64,000 nt of DNA from Tilletia caries (lineage: Eukaryota > Basidiomycota > Exobasidiomycetes > Tilletiales > Tilletiaceae), in assembly GCA_032718865.1 (NCBI GenBank), contig JALUTQ010000037.1, positions 620,001 to 684,000 of the forward strand, given 5' to 3'. The notes beneath the pieces were generated by a model. It saw only the letters and a list, made by a program, of their open reading frames with translations, searched no databases and was not told the origin of the DNA. A program made the position numbers and the translations under genes. Position 1 is the first letter of the stretch; every line of letters begins with the position of its first letter. Below, piece after piece: positions 1 through 9,597 of this stretch.

Positions 1-2
1 GC

Positions 3-215
3 GGATCATCAGGGACTGCTACGACGGCGAACGGGAATGGCGTGCCGGGTTCGAGTAAGGCGCAAAATCGGACCAAGCAGGCTGCGAAGGAGGAACTTGT
101 TGAGGATGACGGGGATGGGGACGAAGAGGATGACGAGGAAGAGGATGGAGGTGATGATGGCAATGTGCACACGAAGCCCCCTGCTGCTGTGGGTGTTGCC
201 ACTGCCGCCCGCTAG
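3..215 (+). CDS. C-terminal tail of an acidic protein (5' end outside window)
   Basis: An open frame enters from the left edge (frame starting at base 3) and stops at TAG 213-215. It encodes about 70 residues: a Ser/Thr/Gly/Asn-rich stretch, a short Lys/Arg patch, then a run dominated by Asp, Glu and Gly (roughly codons 30-52), and an Ala/Val-rich end. This composition is usual for disordered tails of nuclear or chromatin proteins, but no domain is visible, so no function is given. I chose this frame over the overlapping one because its acidic codon pattern matches other tails in the window. It lies in tandem upstream of PRP38, 228 bp away. The remaining exons lie outside the window. Confidence 0.55.
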   Translation, partial: GSSGTATTANGNGVPGSSKAQNRTKQAAKEELVEDDGDGDEEDDEEEDGGDDGNVHTKPPAAVGVATAAR

Positions 216-443
216 GATTCAGGCCTTCAGGCGCAACATTTACTTAACATAGACAGCTAGACAGATTGCGAGGAATCGAAGCGTTCCACAATTGTAAAGC
301 AGGAGCATCGAGAGCAGGTTGTTTCTTCGCCTAAAAAGGATGACCTCCACTTCGCGAATGCATGATGAGCTTGAAGTTCATCTTGACGACGTCCACAGCC
401 TGACAAGTCTGTTTCCCTCCCAGCCTCGCTCGCTTCCACCGCG

Positions 444-1629
444 ATGGCCAACAAGACCTCGCGCGTCGCGCAGTTCATCCGCGGCACGAACCCGCAATTC
501 TTGGTCGAAAAGGTGCTCCGTTTCCGCGTCTACGACTCGGCCTACTGGAAAGAGCACTGTTTCGGCCTGACGGCGGAGACCTTGGTCGACAAAGCTATTG
601 CGCTGACACACATCGGCGGGTCATACAGCACGAATAAACCGACGCCCTTTCTGTGTCTGCTGCTGAAGCTGTTGCAGCTGCAGCCGGAGAGGGAGGTGGT
701 GTTTGAATATTTGAAGGCGGAGGATTTCAAGTGAGTTTCGTCTGGGTCCGCTCGGCAACCTTCCTTCCTCAGGCTGACCGACGTGAACGCTTCCCCTCTC
801 TGCGGTCGCCAGATATCTGAGAGCTCTGGCAGCCATGTATCTGCGCATGACCTTCCCCTCCGCCGAAGTCTTTGAGCATCTCGAGCCTCTCCTGAACGAC
901 TATCGCAAACTTCGCAAACGGCAGCTCTCCGGCGCATACATCCTCACATACATGGACGAGTTCGTCGACGAGTTGCTCACGCAGGACCGCGTGTGCGAGC
1001 TCATTCTGCCGCGCTTGACGAAGAGGGAGGTGCTGGAGGAGACGGAGGGCTTGGCGCCGAGGATTAGCAAGTTGGAGGACATCATGCTGGAGGGGGCAGG
1101 AACGGAAGTGGAGGACGACGCCGAAGGGGATCAGCGGACGCGCAGACGGCGGCGTAACGGGTCGGACGACGGGAGTGGGGCGGAGAGCGACGACAGTATG
1201 GCCGAAGAGCGCCGAGCATTACAAGCGCGCGTCGAGCGAGCGCGGGCTGTGCGCGAGGAGCGGGAACGGGAACGACGAGAGTCGGAAGCGTTGGAGAAGA
1301 TTGGGAATCCGGACGCGGTCGCTTCCTTTCGGTCCACTGTCAAGGCTGACTTCTTACCGGCTGGCGACGAGATGGACGTCTTCTCGGGACCACGGAACGT
1401 CACGGGTAAAGAGGGCAAGGGGCGACCAGATACAAGGAAAGCTCCTGTTGCCGACGGGGACGGAATGGACGTGGACGGAGACGAAGACACAAAGGGAGAA
1501 GGAGAGGAGGAGTATCCGTCTCAAGAGGAGTCGGACGGTGGGTTGGAAGAAGAGATTGAGGATGACAGGCCTCGATACGTCAGTCGGTCCCCTTCGCGGT
1601 CGCCTTCGAGATCACCAGATCGAGCCTGA
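444..1629 (+). CDS. PRP38: Pre-mRNA-splicing factor 38 (PRP38), U4/U6.U5 tri-snRNP
   Basis: Two exons, 444-730 and 813-1629, with an 82-nt GTGAGT...CAG intron; 367 residues. The N-terminal two thirds is the PRP38 domain (about residues 1-185), with hallmark runs such as GTNPQFLVEKV, YWKEHCFGLTAE, KPTPFLCLLLK, EDFKYLRALAAMYLRM (spanning the splice junction) and EPLLNDYRKLR. In the family, PRP38 is a tri-snRNP or B-complex protein needed to activate the spliceosome in the nucleus. After residue 190 the protein becomes acidic and charged and ends in RSPSRSPSRSPDR, a short RS tail like that of metazoan PRP38A and absent from budding yeast Prp38. The start is the ATG beginning MANKTSRVAQ, which aligns with the family start MANRT. 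It converges on the next gene with a 177-bp gap. Confidence 0.95.
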
Positions 1630-1806
1630 GCGAACTTTTAGCGCCTTCGCGGTTCCCGTGGACTCCTTGGTTGCTCTGAGTAGCCAGGACGTATCTGAAT
1701 GCAGGCAGGGCCTCATAACCTAGACGGGGGCTACAACATGTTGTAACATCAGACATCAAGCATCAAGTTTCACGCATAGAACATTGCACAACGAAGAAAG
1801 GTTTCC

Positions 1807-2517
1807 TCATGATGGTGGCTGTGGATGCCTATCGGATTGTAACAACGCCTCCGAACCCGTCAACAAGGCGTTGCGCACCTGGTTCTGATGCTTGCCGTAC
1901 TCGGAGAGGACCTCGATCAGACGAGTCTGCTCGCGGATGTCCATGTCTCCACCGTTGAGCGCGTCGACGGCGCGTCGAGCCGAAGCAAATGCATCCTTGA
2001 GTGCCTGTGCCTCCCGTACAATCTCCTCGCGTAAGGCTGTCGGTCGTCCTAGAAGGGCCTCATTCATACTTGTTGACGTGGCAGTGTCCGAAGGGCCCGT
2101 TGCATTCTTGCTGTCGTTGTTACCACTGCCGTTGTCTCTCGATCCTACGAAGAAGGAATACGAATCCTCATCATCACCATCGGTGTTCGCTCCCAGTGCG
2201 ACATTGGGACCTTTAGCAGCCCTCGCAGCCTTGTCGGCCTCACGAGCGATGCGTGCCCGTTCCTCGTGTGCCTGTCGGACGGCCTCGCGCTGTTCCGGGG
2301 TGAGAGGCTCGTTCAGGCTGTGTGGGTCGCGAGATGCGGTGAGGAGGAGGGTGGCAAGGTGTTCGATCCGGGGCAGGAGGGAGGGGATGTGGGTCGGATC
2401 GAAAAGGGAGGGAGCCGGCTGGGCGGGAGTTGTTGAGGATGTGAGTGGAATTGTTGTGGGATTGCTTGGGCCTGCACCTGGCGCAATGCCTTGCACGGCC
2501 GAGGAAGAGGAGGCCAT
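1807..2517 (-). CDS. Small helical protein, possible Mediator subunit 9
   Basis: A single open frame of 236 residues from the ATG at 2517 (MASSSSAVQG). The open frame continues upstream to about 2760 without a better ATG, so a 5' exon is possible. A Pro/Ser/Thr-rich head is followed by a helix (HIPSLLPRIEHLATLLL), a charged Ala/Arg/Glu helix, a disordered acidic/Asn/Ser insert (about 130-160), and two C-terminal helices (LREEIVREAQALKDAFASA and DIREQTRLIEVLSEYGKHQN). The order of an 'I-P-xx-L' helix, a spacer and a final long helix preceded by a Gly/Pro turn resembles MED9/Cse2 of the Mediator middle module. That match is by pattern only. An unrelated coiled-coil protein would look the same, so no symbol is given. 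It is convergent with PRP38. Confidence 0.5.
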   Translation of the reverse strand: MASSSSAVQGIAPGAGPSNPTTIPLTSSTTPAQPAPSLFDPTHIPSLLPRIEHLATLLLTASRDPHSLNEPLTPEQREAVRQAHEERARIAREADKAARAAKGPNVALGANTDGDDEDSYSFFVGSRDNGSGNNDSKNATGPSDTATSTSMNEALLGRPTALREEIVREAQALKDAFASARRAVDALNGGDMDIREQTRLIEVLSEYGKHQNQVRNALLTGSEALLQSDRHPQPPS

Positions 2518-5500
2518 TTGCAAATTCGTAGCGTTGAGTTCTGAGATCCAGCCGGGGAGCGCTGATATGGAATTCGAGTTTCCAAGGATGTATCGAGTCG
2601 GCCGTGCGAGCGCCAGGTCGGAGAGATTTCCAGATGGAATCTTGGGCCTTGGGCTTTGGAATGCTCGAATGACAGCCACACACTGAGGAGCAACCTGTGG
2701 ACCGAAAGCATGCGTCAGCCTCATCTTCACGCTGATAACGGTAATGTCTAACACCCACACTTTCTCCCAGTTCCCCCAGCTATGCTCCTGCTTGGATTTT
2801 GGACACTGCCAATGAATCGAAATGCTTTGAAGGGATCCGGGCCAAGGCTCACAGAAGGCTCACCCCACCTAAGCTAGCTGAGCCTTATCCCATACTAGAA
2901 ACATGCAAAAAAATGCCTTCCTGAGAATATTCAAACGCTTTTCAAAGGGTTGGTTGCCAGCCTTGGACAAGGATGGCCACAAAGCCTTGGGCAAGGATCA
3001 CCGACAGGATACATCATGAGTTACCGATGTGCCTCACTGAAGGCTGCCCGCCAAGCCTCAGACAATGCCTACTATGAGGTCACGCACATCACTCGCGAAA
3101 GGGTTGATAAAAGGCATAATGATGTATGATTCTGGTTGGTATAAGAAAAGACAACAACGAGCAGTAACGCAACCTGAAGGCGACAGACGTTTGAGGCTTG
3201 AGGCTTCAGTGCTTGGTTTTTCGCGCCTTTCTCTTAAGAACTGGAAACCTGTGGACGAGGGGGAAAGCAGACCAAGCAAAGGCGACTGCTACCGTTGATG
3301 CGCGCCGCCTGGCGCGGGCGGCGAGATCGACAACGGGAGTTTTTATTGCGCGCAGACTCCTGTGGAAGATTAGAGATGTCGCATGTCAGTCGTCACCCGC
3401 AGAGATTTGGGTTCGGATCGCAGCAAGCACGTACGAGGTCCATCTCATTGGTAGTGGGCTATCCGCTGTAAGTGGCAGACAAGAGGGAAAATATTATCTT
3501 GTCAGTACCGATGACATGGGTGGGAAGGGCATGGGACGGGAATGAGAAGGGAGAGAGAACGACGATGTCGGCGAAGTACTCACAGAGGGCGGAGACGATA
3601 GGAACGGAGAGTGAGCTGTGATGCGATGGCCATAAGATTGAGTGAGATTGTCATGCGCCAGGTCGCAAACGCGAGCTGTGGAGACTGAGGGAGGGAAAGG
3701 GAATAAGCTCACCGTATGTCACAGCACAGCACATCGCGTCGGAGAGGGTGAAGCTGATGCTGGTGGGCGATGGCGACAGAAACTGGGAAGCTGGAGAGGA
3801 AAGATGAGGATCTGAGACTCGCAACTCACAGTGAACGGCGCGTGCTGGTGAGCGGTGAGCCTTGAGCTGATAGTGCGGTGGATTGGAGGTCAGTGAGGGA
3901 GTGAGGAGGATAGGAGGGGGTGGGTAAGGAAGACATAACGCGGACTGTGGGCTGTGAAGTTGAGGATGTGGTTAGCCGTGTGTCATGTGTGGGATGCTGT
4001 GGTGGTGAAGAAGAGAGTTGGAGTGGTCCGTGGAGGGGCGAAAGGGGCAAAGGTGCGAGGCGGAGAGGCCCATGCGCGCACACGCGTCGACTTGAGCTTG
4101 GGCCATACTGGTGCGGGATCCAGAAGCAGGGCGACCCGTCGAGGAATGCTTGGTCAAGCCTTTCTAGTAGCCCGGTAAGTCTTTCAACAGGCTTATGGCG
4201 GAGGCTCCTCCAAGGATTTCTGTGAGCCTGCGACAAGCATCTGCCTGAGGGACTGTGCCAGGAAAATTTGTCAAAGGCTTGTTCAAGGCCATTTTTCAAA
4301 AGTCTCGCGGACCTCCCTTCTCGGTGAGGACTTTGGAGGACTGATTATTGTGCCTCAAGTTTCCCGAAGCACGCGAACTGCGGACTGCGGATTCACGGTT
4401 CACGGAACTTCGCGTTCGGGTATCGGATCCTTGCGTCCTGGTTGTTTCCTCAGCCTCAGCAGTAGCAGTATGCTCACCGGCCACCGCTCACCTCTATCTC
4501 ATCAGGCATCATGTACATATGCAGGTTTGTCGAAGATCGCCTTTCGCTTGCCGCTCCAACCGCCGGTGATCCCGCATCACTGCCGCTGCACATCCAGCCA
4601 GTCGGAACCCTTGCTTGTCTTTTGACGTCTGTAGAGGGTGTCTTCGCCCTGCCTGGTTGTGCCCGCTGCCCCCCTCGAGCTGAGGCGGCAAGGACGTGAG
4701 ATTTGCGCCTGCTTATCTTCTCTCTTGCCTCATACAGCATGCTTCGTGACGTGACGCGAGGTGGACGTGAAGCTTGGATGGCCGCAGAACGAAACCAAGC
4801 GCGCGCATCGCTCATCCCAGATTCCGCGTCACGGGCCCGTTCGCCAGCCGCCGGTAAGGCGCTTCTTTCTTGTTGATTCGGTCCGCTCCCATCGCTGGCA
4901 TTCTCTCAGTAAAATCCTCACACGGAACCCGGACAGCATAGTTACGTTGCTCTTCCGCACCAGGACATCGCTTATTCAAACATCTGACCGCCGCCCGTCC
5001 CAAGTTTCCTTATCCACAGAAGCCAAACCGCCTCTACGCTCTATGGACAGTAGTGATGCGAAGCCTCCAGCCAAAACACAATATTGGACTGGTCGCAGCA
5101 GTGAACAGCAGCAGCATTATGTCGATGAGAAAGTTGTTTCTTGGGTGTGTTCCATGTCCGAGATTAGGTTGTTGGCACTCGGCAGATACATATGCAGTTT
5201 CACGTGTTGATTTTTAGATCCATTTTCTTGTTCCACCACAACTAACTGTGTGCCCTACTGGCCATCCACCTTCCACAGGGGGACGGGGCACCTTGTGTAA
5301 CTCACTTCTCGCTTTCCTGACCTGCAGGAAATTCGTTTGCGACACGACGATAAGCGGATCGGAAATCCTTCATGCTCGGTCCATAAGCGCACAAGCAATG
5401 GGTATAGTGAGTCGCCCTTCACTCCGTGTTTGACGTTTCCGGCGCGGGAAACTGAGGGCACTAGATCGACCTCAGTGGTATCGTGCAGATTGCCTAACTT

Positions 5501-5782
5501 TGAGAGCTACTGATGCTACCAGGTGACAGGTCCCGCCCGACGAGTACGCGATGCGATCCCTGCGCAGGCGGGAGCCAGAAAGGCGGAAGGGGAAACTACT
5601 GGGGACAGCCAGTCGATGGAATGGGTATAAAACACCAGCTACTTCTCACTCTTCTTCATTGAAAGGCCATCCTCTCCCCATATCCATCAGTGCCCGCTGA
5701 CCACCCCTCTCCCCCTTCCCCTGCTATTTAACAATCTCTTCCTCCTTTATCTTATCCTTCCTCCCTTATTACCTCCCTAGAC
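2518..5782. other. 3.3-kb intergenic stretch; one weak spliced ORF candidate
   Basis: No conserved coding region is recognised on either strand. 2880-3060 holds imprecise repeats of a 'ccttggacaagga / ccttgggcaagga' type. 3480-4300 contains several tctcacag/gtgagt-like signals but no frame with a recognisable product. One candidate small gene is a frame from ATG 5043 to a GTGTGT donor at 5145, joined in phase to 5328-5513 after a tgacctgcag acceptor. This would encode 95 unrecognised residues with an N-terminal half rich in Gln, Ser and charged residues. The last 160 bp form the promoter and CT-rich leader of the aspartic protease. Confidence 0.5.
5626..5632 (+). promoter_or_regulatory. TATA box of the aspartic protease gene
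   Basis: TATAAAA lies 151 bp before the ATG, followed by a pyrimidine-rich leader (5690-5780) typical of strongly expressed fungal genes. Position and sequence fit a TATA element. The transcription start was not determined. Confidence 0.6.
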
Positions 5783-7165
5783 ATGAAGTTCTCCACCGTT
5801 GCAGCTGCCCTGGTCGCAGGCACCATCCTGACCTCGGCCGCCCCAGCCCCCTCCCCCAAGGAGCTTGCCCCTCTCCGCATCCCCATCGAGAAGCGAGGCG
5901 CCTCCCTCAAGAAGCCCGACTCGGACAAGGTCGACTTCGGCAAGGTTTCGGCCCACCTCGATCAGCTCCGTAGCAAGTACGCGAAGAGCTTGGACAACTT
6001 CCGGGCCAACACCGGCAAGGACCACCCTCTTCGTGTCGCCGTCCCTGCCCACAAGCGCTCGACGGGAACGGTTGCTCTGACTGATGTTCAGGAGAACCTC
6101 TGGGTTGGCACCCTGGCCTACGGAACTCCTGCCCAGAGCATCAAGGTGGATTTCGACACTGGATCTGGTGAGTCTTATCCGCAAGTTTTTCCTGAGTCTT
6201 CGTACTTCTTGATCACTGAACACTCATCCTTGCCGTCGTGGCTCACAGCCGACACTCTGGTCAACCCGGGAGCGTACTCTCCAGGCTCGTCTTCGACCTC
6301 TGTTCGCACTTCAAAGACGTTCTCCACCGCTTACGGAGACGGCACCACAGCCAGTGGTACTGTCTACACCGATGTCATCACCATTGGCGGTCTTAAGGCT
6401 GCGAAGACAGCCATCGGTCTCAGCACCTCGACTTTCATCCAGTCTAGCCAGGAGGGCGGCAACCAAGGCATTTCTGGCATGTCGTTCCCCGCTCTCGCAA
6501 CTTTCGGTACCTCGTACCCTCCCTTCTTGGACTCCCTCTACAAAGCCGGCGTGCTGTCCGCTTTCGAGTTCTCCTTCAAGCTCGGTTCGTCTGGAAGTGA
6601 CCTGTACCTGGGTGGCTACAACCCTTCCGACATCTCCGGCTCGCCCACCTGGGTCTCTGTGGACACCACCCAAGGCTTCTGGCAGGTGCCCGCCTCGGCG
6701 ACGTACTACGGCGGCATCGAGTCCATCGTCGACACCGGCACGACGCTGATCGTGGCTCCCTCGAACGCTGCGAGCGGTTACTTCTCCTCGATCGGAGTTC
6801 AGCAGCGAACCTACAGTGGAACGATCTACGGCGCTTACAACTGCAACTCGCCTCCCCCGGTCAGCTTCACGTACGGCGGAAAGAGGATCGCTCTGGATGC
6901 GTCGGCGATCACTATCGGTACGGACGACGATGGAGCTTGTCTACTGTCCATCGTGGGCGAAGGTAAGCCAGCCTGCTGTCTCGTTGTCTTCGCGAAAGAC
7001 TGTTCTGTGACTCACCTTGCCTTTGTACCGCACTCTCCAACGTTCACAGACACTGGTCTCAATGCCTGGATTTCCGGCGATGCTTTGCTCCGCAACACCC
7101 TGGCCATCTTCGACCGCACGAACAGCCGCGTCGGCTTTGCCACTCGTTCCGCTGGCCCGCAGTAA
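5783..7165 (+). CDS. Secreted pepsin-like aspartic protease (A1 family)
   Basis: Three exons, 5783-6167, 6249-6962 and 7050-7165; 404 residues. Residues 1-20 form a signal peptide (MKFSTVAAALVAG..., cut after an Ala-Ala). A pro-region follows with Lys-Arg sites at 37-38 and 91-92, so Kex2-type removal after 92 would release the mature enzyme. Catalytic aspartates are D125 (DTGSADTLV) and D290 (IVDTGTTLIV); the flap is AYGDGTTASG, with its Tyr present. The C-terminal DTGLNAWISGDALLRN and IFDRTNSRVGFA are standard for the fold. Length and order match fungal pepsins. Intron 1 falls just after the first catalytic DTGS. Both introns (81 and 87 nt) are multiples of three without an in-frame stop, so retained-intron transcripts would stay open. 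Likely extracellular protein breakdown; substrate unknown. Confidence 0.93.
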   Translation: MKFSTVAAALVAGTILTSAAPAPSPKELAPLRIPIEKRGASLKKPDSDKVDFGKVSAHLDQLRSKYAKSLDNFRANTGKDHPLRVAVPAHKRSTGTVALTDVQENLWVGTLAYGTPAQSIKVDFDTGSGESYPQVFPESSYFLITEHSSLPSWLTADTLVNPGAYSPGSSSTSVRTSKTFSTAYGDGTTASGTVYTDVITIGGLKAAKTAIGLSTSTFIQSSQEGGNQGISGMSFPALATFGTSYPPFLDSLYKAGVLSAFEFSFKLGSSGSDLYLGGYNPSDISGSPTWVSVDTTQGFWQVPASATYYGGIESIVDTGTTLIVAPSNAASGYFSSIGVQQRTYSGTIYGAYNCNSPPPVSFTYGGKRIALDASAITIGTDDDGACLLSIVGEGKPACCLVVFAKDCSVTHLAFVPHSPTFTDTGLNAWISGDALLRNTLAIFDRTNSRVGFATRSAGPQ

Positions 7166-8264
7166 GCGGCCCACAGCCCCCGTCATCAACGAGCCCGCAG
7201 CACGCTATCTCCAATCTCTTCGCTTTTCACCTCAAGACGTTACAGTTATCCGGACTCTGTAAAATTATTTAAGCCAATCAATATTCAAGTTTATGTATCA
7301 CAGGTTGCACCCAGAACGTGAGGGCCATTGTACGAACGTTCTCCCACTGATCCACTGATCTATTGCTCCGTTTATGAAAGCGAATCTTTCGAAGTGTGTA
7401 TACCACGGCGCAAACGGGTCAGAGACATCTCGGAGTAGTTCATATCGTATGGCTATTCGCCTAAGTTGCGGAGAAGAGAGAACGAGAACTTGTCCTCCGG
7501 CATATGCCTTTCCTTTATGTAGTTACACGCGAAGCGGTTGGAAGCATGTGAAAGCGACCCAGCATTGGGGCTGGATCAACTCCTCCTTCGCACACTGTCC
7601 TGCCCATGAGGACTTGATAGGTACTTGCGATACCTGGTCCTACTTCTACGTGATGCTTCCCATCCGTCTGCTGTTTATGATGTTACCAGTGACTTTCACG
7701 TCTTCGGATGCGGGCCGTATGTATGGCGTGCAAATTCTTTGCCGTCAACGGTCTCATGCCCAGCCATTATCATCCTGCTCCTCTTCTGCTCCTCTTCTCC
7801 ACGTGGTTCCGATGACTCTGCTTCGTGCCCGCGCCATGACCTTCGGCCCCTGGAAGGAAGGGGCACTCTGAGCGGACTCCCTCCTTCTTTCGTTGAGATC
7901 GAGCTTTGGCGTCTTGATGCCCACCATGCGGAGGCTCTCGCCCATGTTTTCCAGGTCGGCACGATCATCCACATGTCCTTCATGATGCGCAGACCGAACG
8001 TATACGTGTTGTCTCGAAACTGCTAAAACAGGAAAGTAAGCTGATGGCTGCAATGATGAGATTAAGGGTCAGTGAAGAGAAATATCACGCAGATAGAGGC
8101 GCATGTGCTCACCATGCTCGGGCTCCTGAGTGGCGATACCAACTGAACAGGTGTCCAAGTTGCAGCGTCTCATCTGCAAGCACGAGCAGCTCAGAGCAGA
8201 AGTCTCTTTACATCTGTACTTCAGATACCCGGCAGATATGTAACCTAGAGCAATGAAGCCAGTA
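7166..8264. other. Intergenic, with coding-like scraps on the minus strand
   Basis: No intact gene is seen. On the minus strand at about 7870-8010 two overlapping frames read like broken coding sequence (RDNTYTFGLRIMKD in one frame, then DLENMGESLRMVGIKTPKLD in another), which suggests further gene debris beside the glutamate synthase relic. The parent family was not recognised. Confidence 0.35.
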
Positions 8265-8595
8265 GTATAGCGACCGCTTCAGCACCCAGCAAGCAGTCAA
8301 GCAACAACCATATCCCAACCGATCCTCGAACATCTGACTGTCCGCAGCCGTCCTTGGACATTGGAGGTCATCCTGAAGAAGCGTCGGATGCGTTTCCAGA
8401 AGACCAAGCTCCAAAGGAAGACCGGCGGCGTACGCGAAAGAGGACCAGCAGGCCGTACTCGTACTGCCGACGTGACCCGAGATCAGGATGTGGTTTACCT
8501 TGGCCTTGACGACATCGGAGGTGACGAGATCGACATCGACTTCGGACATGACCTTGACGAACACCTGTGCGTGGGAATCCGAGCGGTTGAGATCT
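8265..8595 (-). pseudogene. Degenerate fragment of glutamate synthase (GltS/GLT1)
   Basis: The minus-strand frame contains a diverged but clear match to the FMN/glutamate synthase central domain. Runs such as VFVKVMSEVDVDLVTSDVV, KAKVNHILISGHVGST and AGLPLELGLLETHPTLLQDD correspond to the family's VSVKLVSEVGVG, KAKADHILISGHDGGTGA and [21 protein letters not shown]. Several invariant residues are changed (GHDGG to GHVGS, W to L), the frame slips after the ETH segment, and flanking GltS domains of this ~2100-residue enzyme are absent. The functional enzyme makes glutamate from glutamine and 2-oxoglutarate; this piece cannot. It most likely arose by partial duplication of the host gene, which must lie elsewhere. 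Confidence 0.75.
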
Positions 8596-8639
8596 GGGTG
8601 GAGACGAACAAAAGGCAACGTGAGTGTCAACGTGAGTCC

Positions 8640-9030
8640 ACCTGTAAGAAAAGAAAGTAAGCAGTTTCACTGTAGATCTGATCCATCAAATCCTCAATCG
8701 AGAGCGTTCTGACGAGGCGGGAACGATGCCAAGCCTTATCCAGAAGGCGTATACTGCGTCCGAGGCTGATGACCGGGTAGATCACCACCCTCTGCTGGCT
8801 CCGCACCCTGCGCCATTCGTCGTTCAACGTACGCACCGACCCAGCTCGGGACGATGTGCTTGATCATGGACGGGAGGCCTCCTTCAGTGCTCGGCGTTCT
8901 CAGCGCCCTTAAGTATGCGACTTGCCCGCCGAGGCGGTCTATCGCAGTAGTCTGAGTATCGAGTATCTGAGTTGTGAGTAAGCGTGCATGCTGCATAGTG
9001 CATACGCGTTCCACAAGGTCCGCAAACGGA
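8640..9030 (-). pseudogene. Possible relic of an acyl-CoA dehydrogenase C-terminal domain
   Basis: Upstream of the GltS relic on the same strand, a frame reads YPFADLVERVCTMQHARLL...DRLGGQVAYLRALRT, which resembles the helical C-terminal domain of acyl-CoA dehydrogenases (F..MV.RVE..QA...... RLGGQIA.LKA.AT). The expected QIFGG and GGSEEI motifs are not readable without frame changes. The call rests on one helix pattern and is weak. Confidence 0.3.
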
Positions 9031-9369
9031 TACATGTTTTTGCTTGAGTGATCATTGATCAATCGATCAGATGATCAAGAGACGGGAACGTTGCAGTAGT
9101 CAGTCAGGTTTCATATCATTTGATTTTGACACATGCCTATCAAAAGCCGATGAAGGAGGCGCACAGGAAAGGTGCAAAAAATGGGGCAAGCGATAAATAT
9201 TTCACAATGCTGGCACGCTGGCACAGCACTCAACTCACTCACTGTCCACTCATGGCTTGTCATTGGGTGGAGGATATAATTTTGGCTCTGCTGAATGTTA
9301 AAAACATTGACCATGTCAATCGACGGGAGAAACGGGACGCCAGAGTGAATAGTGAATCAATCAAACAAT
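9031..9369. other. Upstream region of the OrsD-type zinc-finger gene
   Basis: 339 bp with higher A+T than its surroundings and no recognisable gene. It presumably holds the promoter and 5' leader of the large gene that follows. Confidence 0.4.
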
Positions 9370-9557
9370 ATGAACATAAGTAAGGTGGGTGCGGTGGGGA
9401 ATGCGTCCCAATCAAGCACCCCACCACCTGCGCATCCCAATAGCATCCACGGGCTCACACGCTTGAATCAATTGGACGCGATGTCGGCGCCTCAGGAGCG
9501 CCCGTTCGGCAGCCAGCGCGCTCCAGCACAGACCCAGCAGAACGCATCGCAGCGCCA

Positions 9558-9597
<40 letters not shown>

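Noticed and set aside
3400..3435. tRNA-like T-arm motif (gggttcggatcgcagc)
   Set aside because: The flanking bases do not form a five-pair T stem and no acceptor, D or anticodon arm can be drawn around it.
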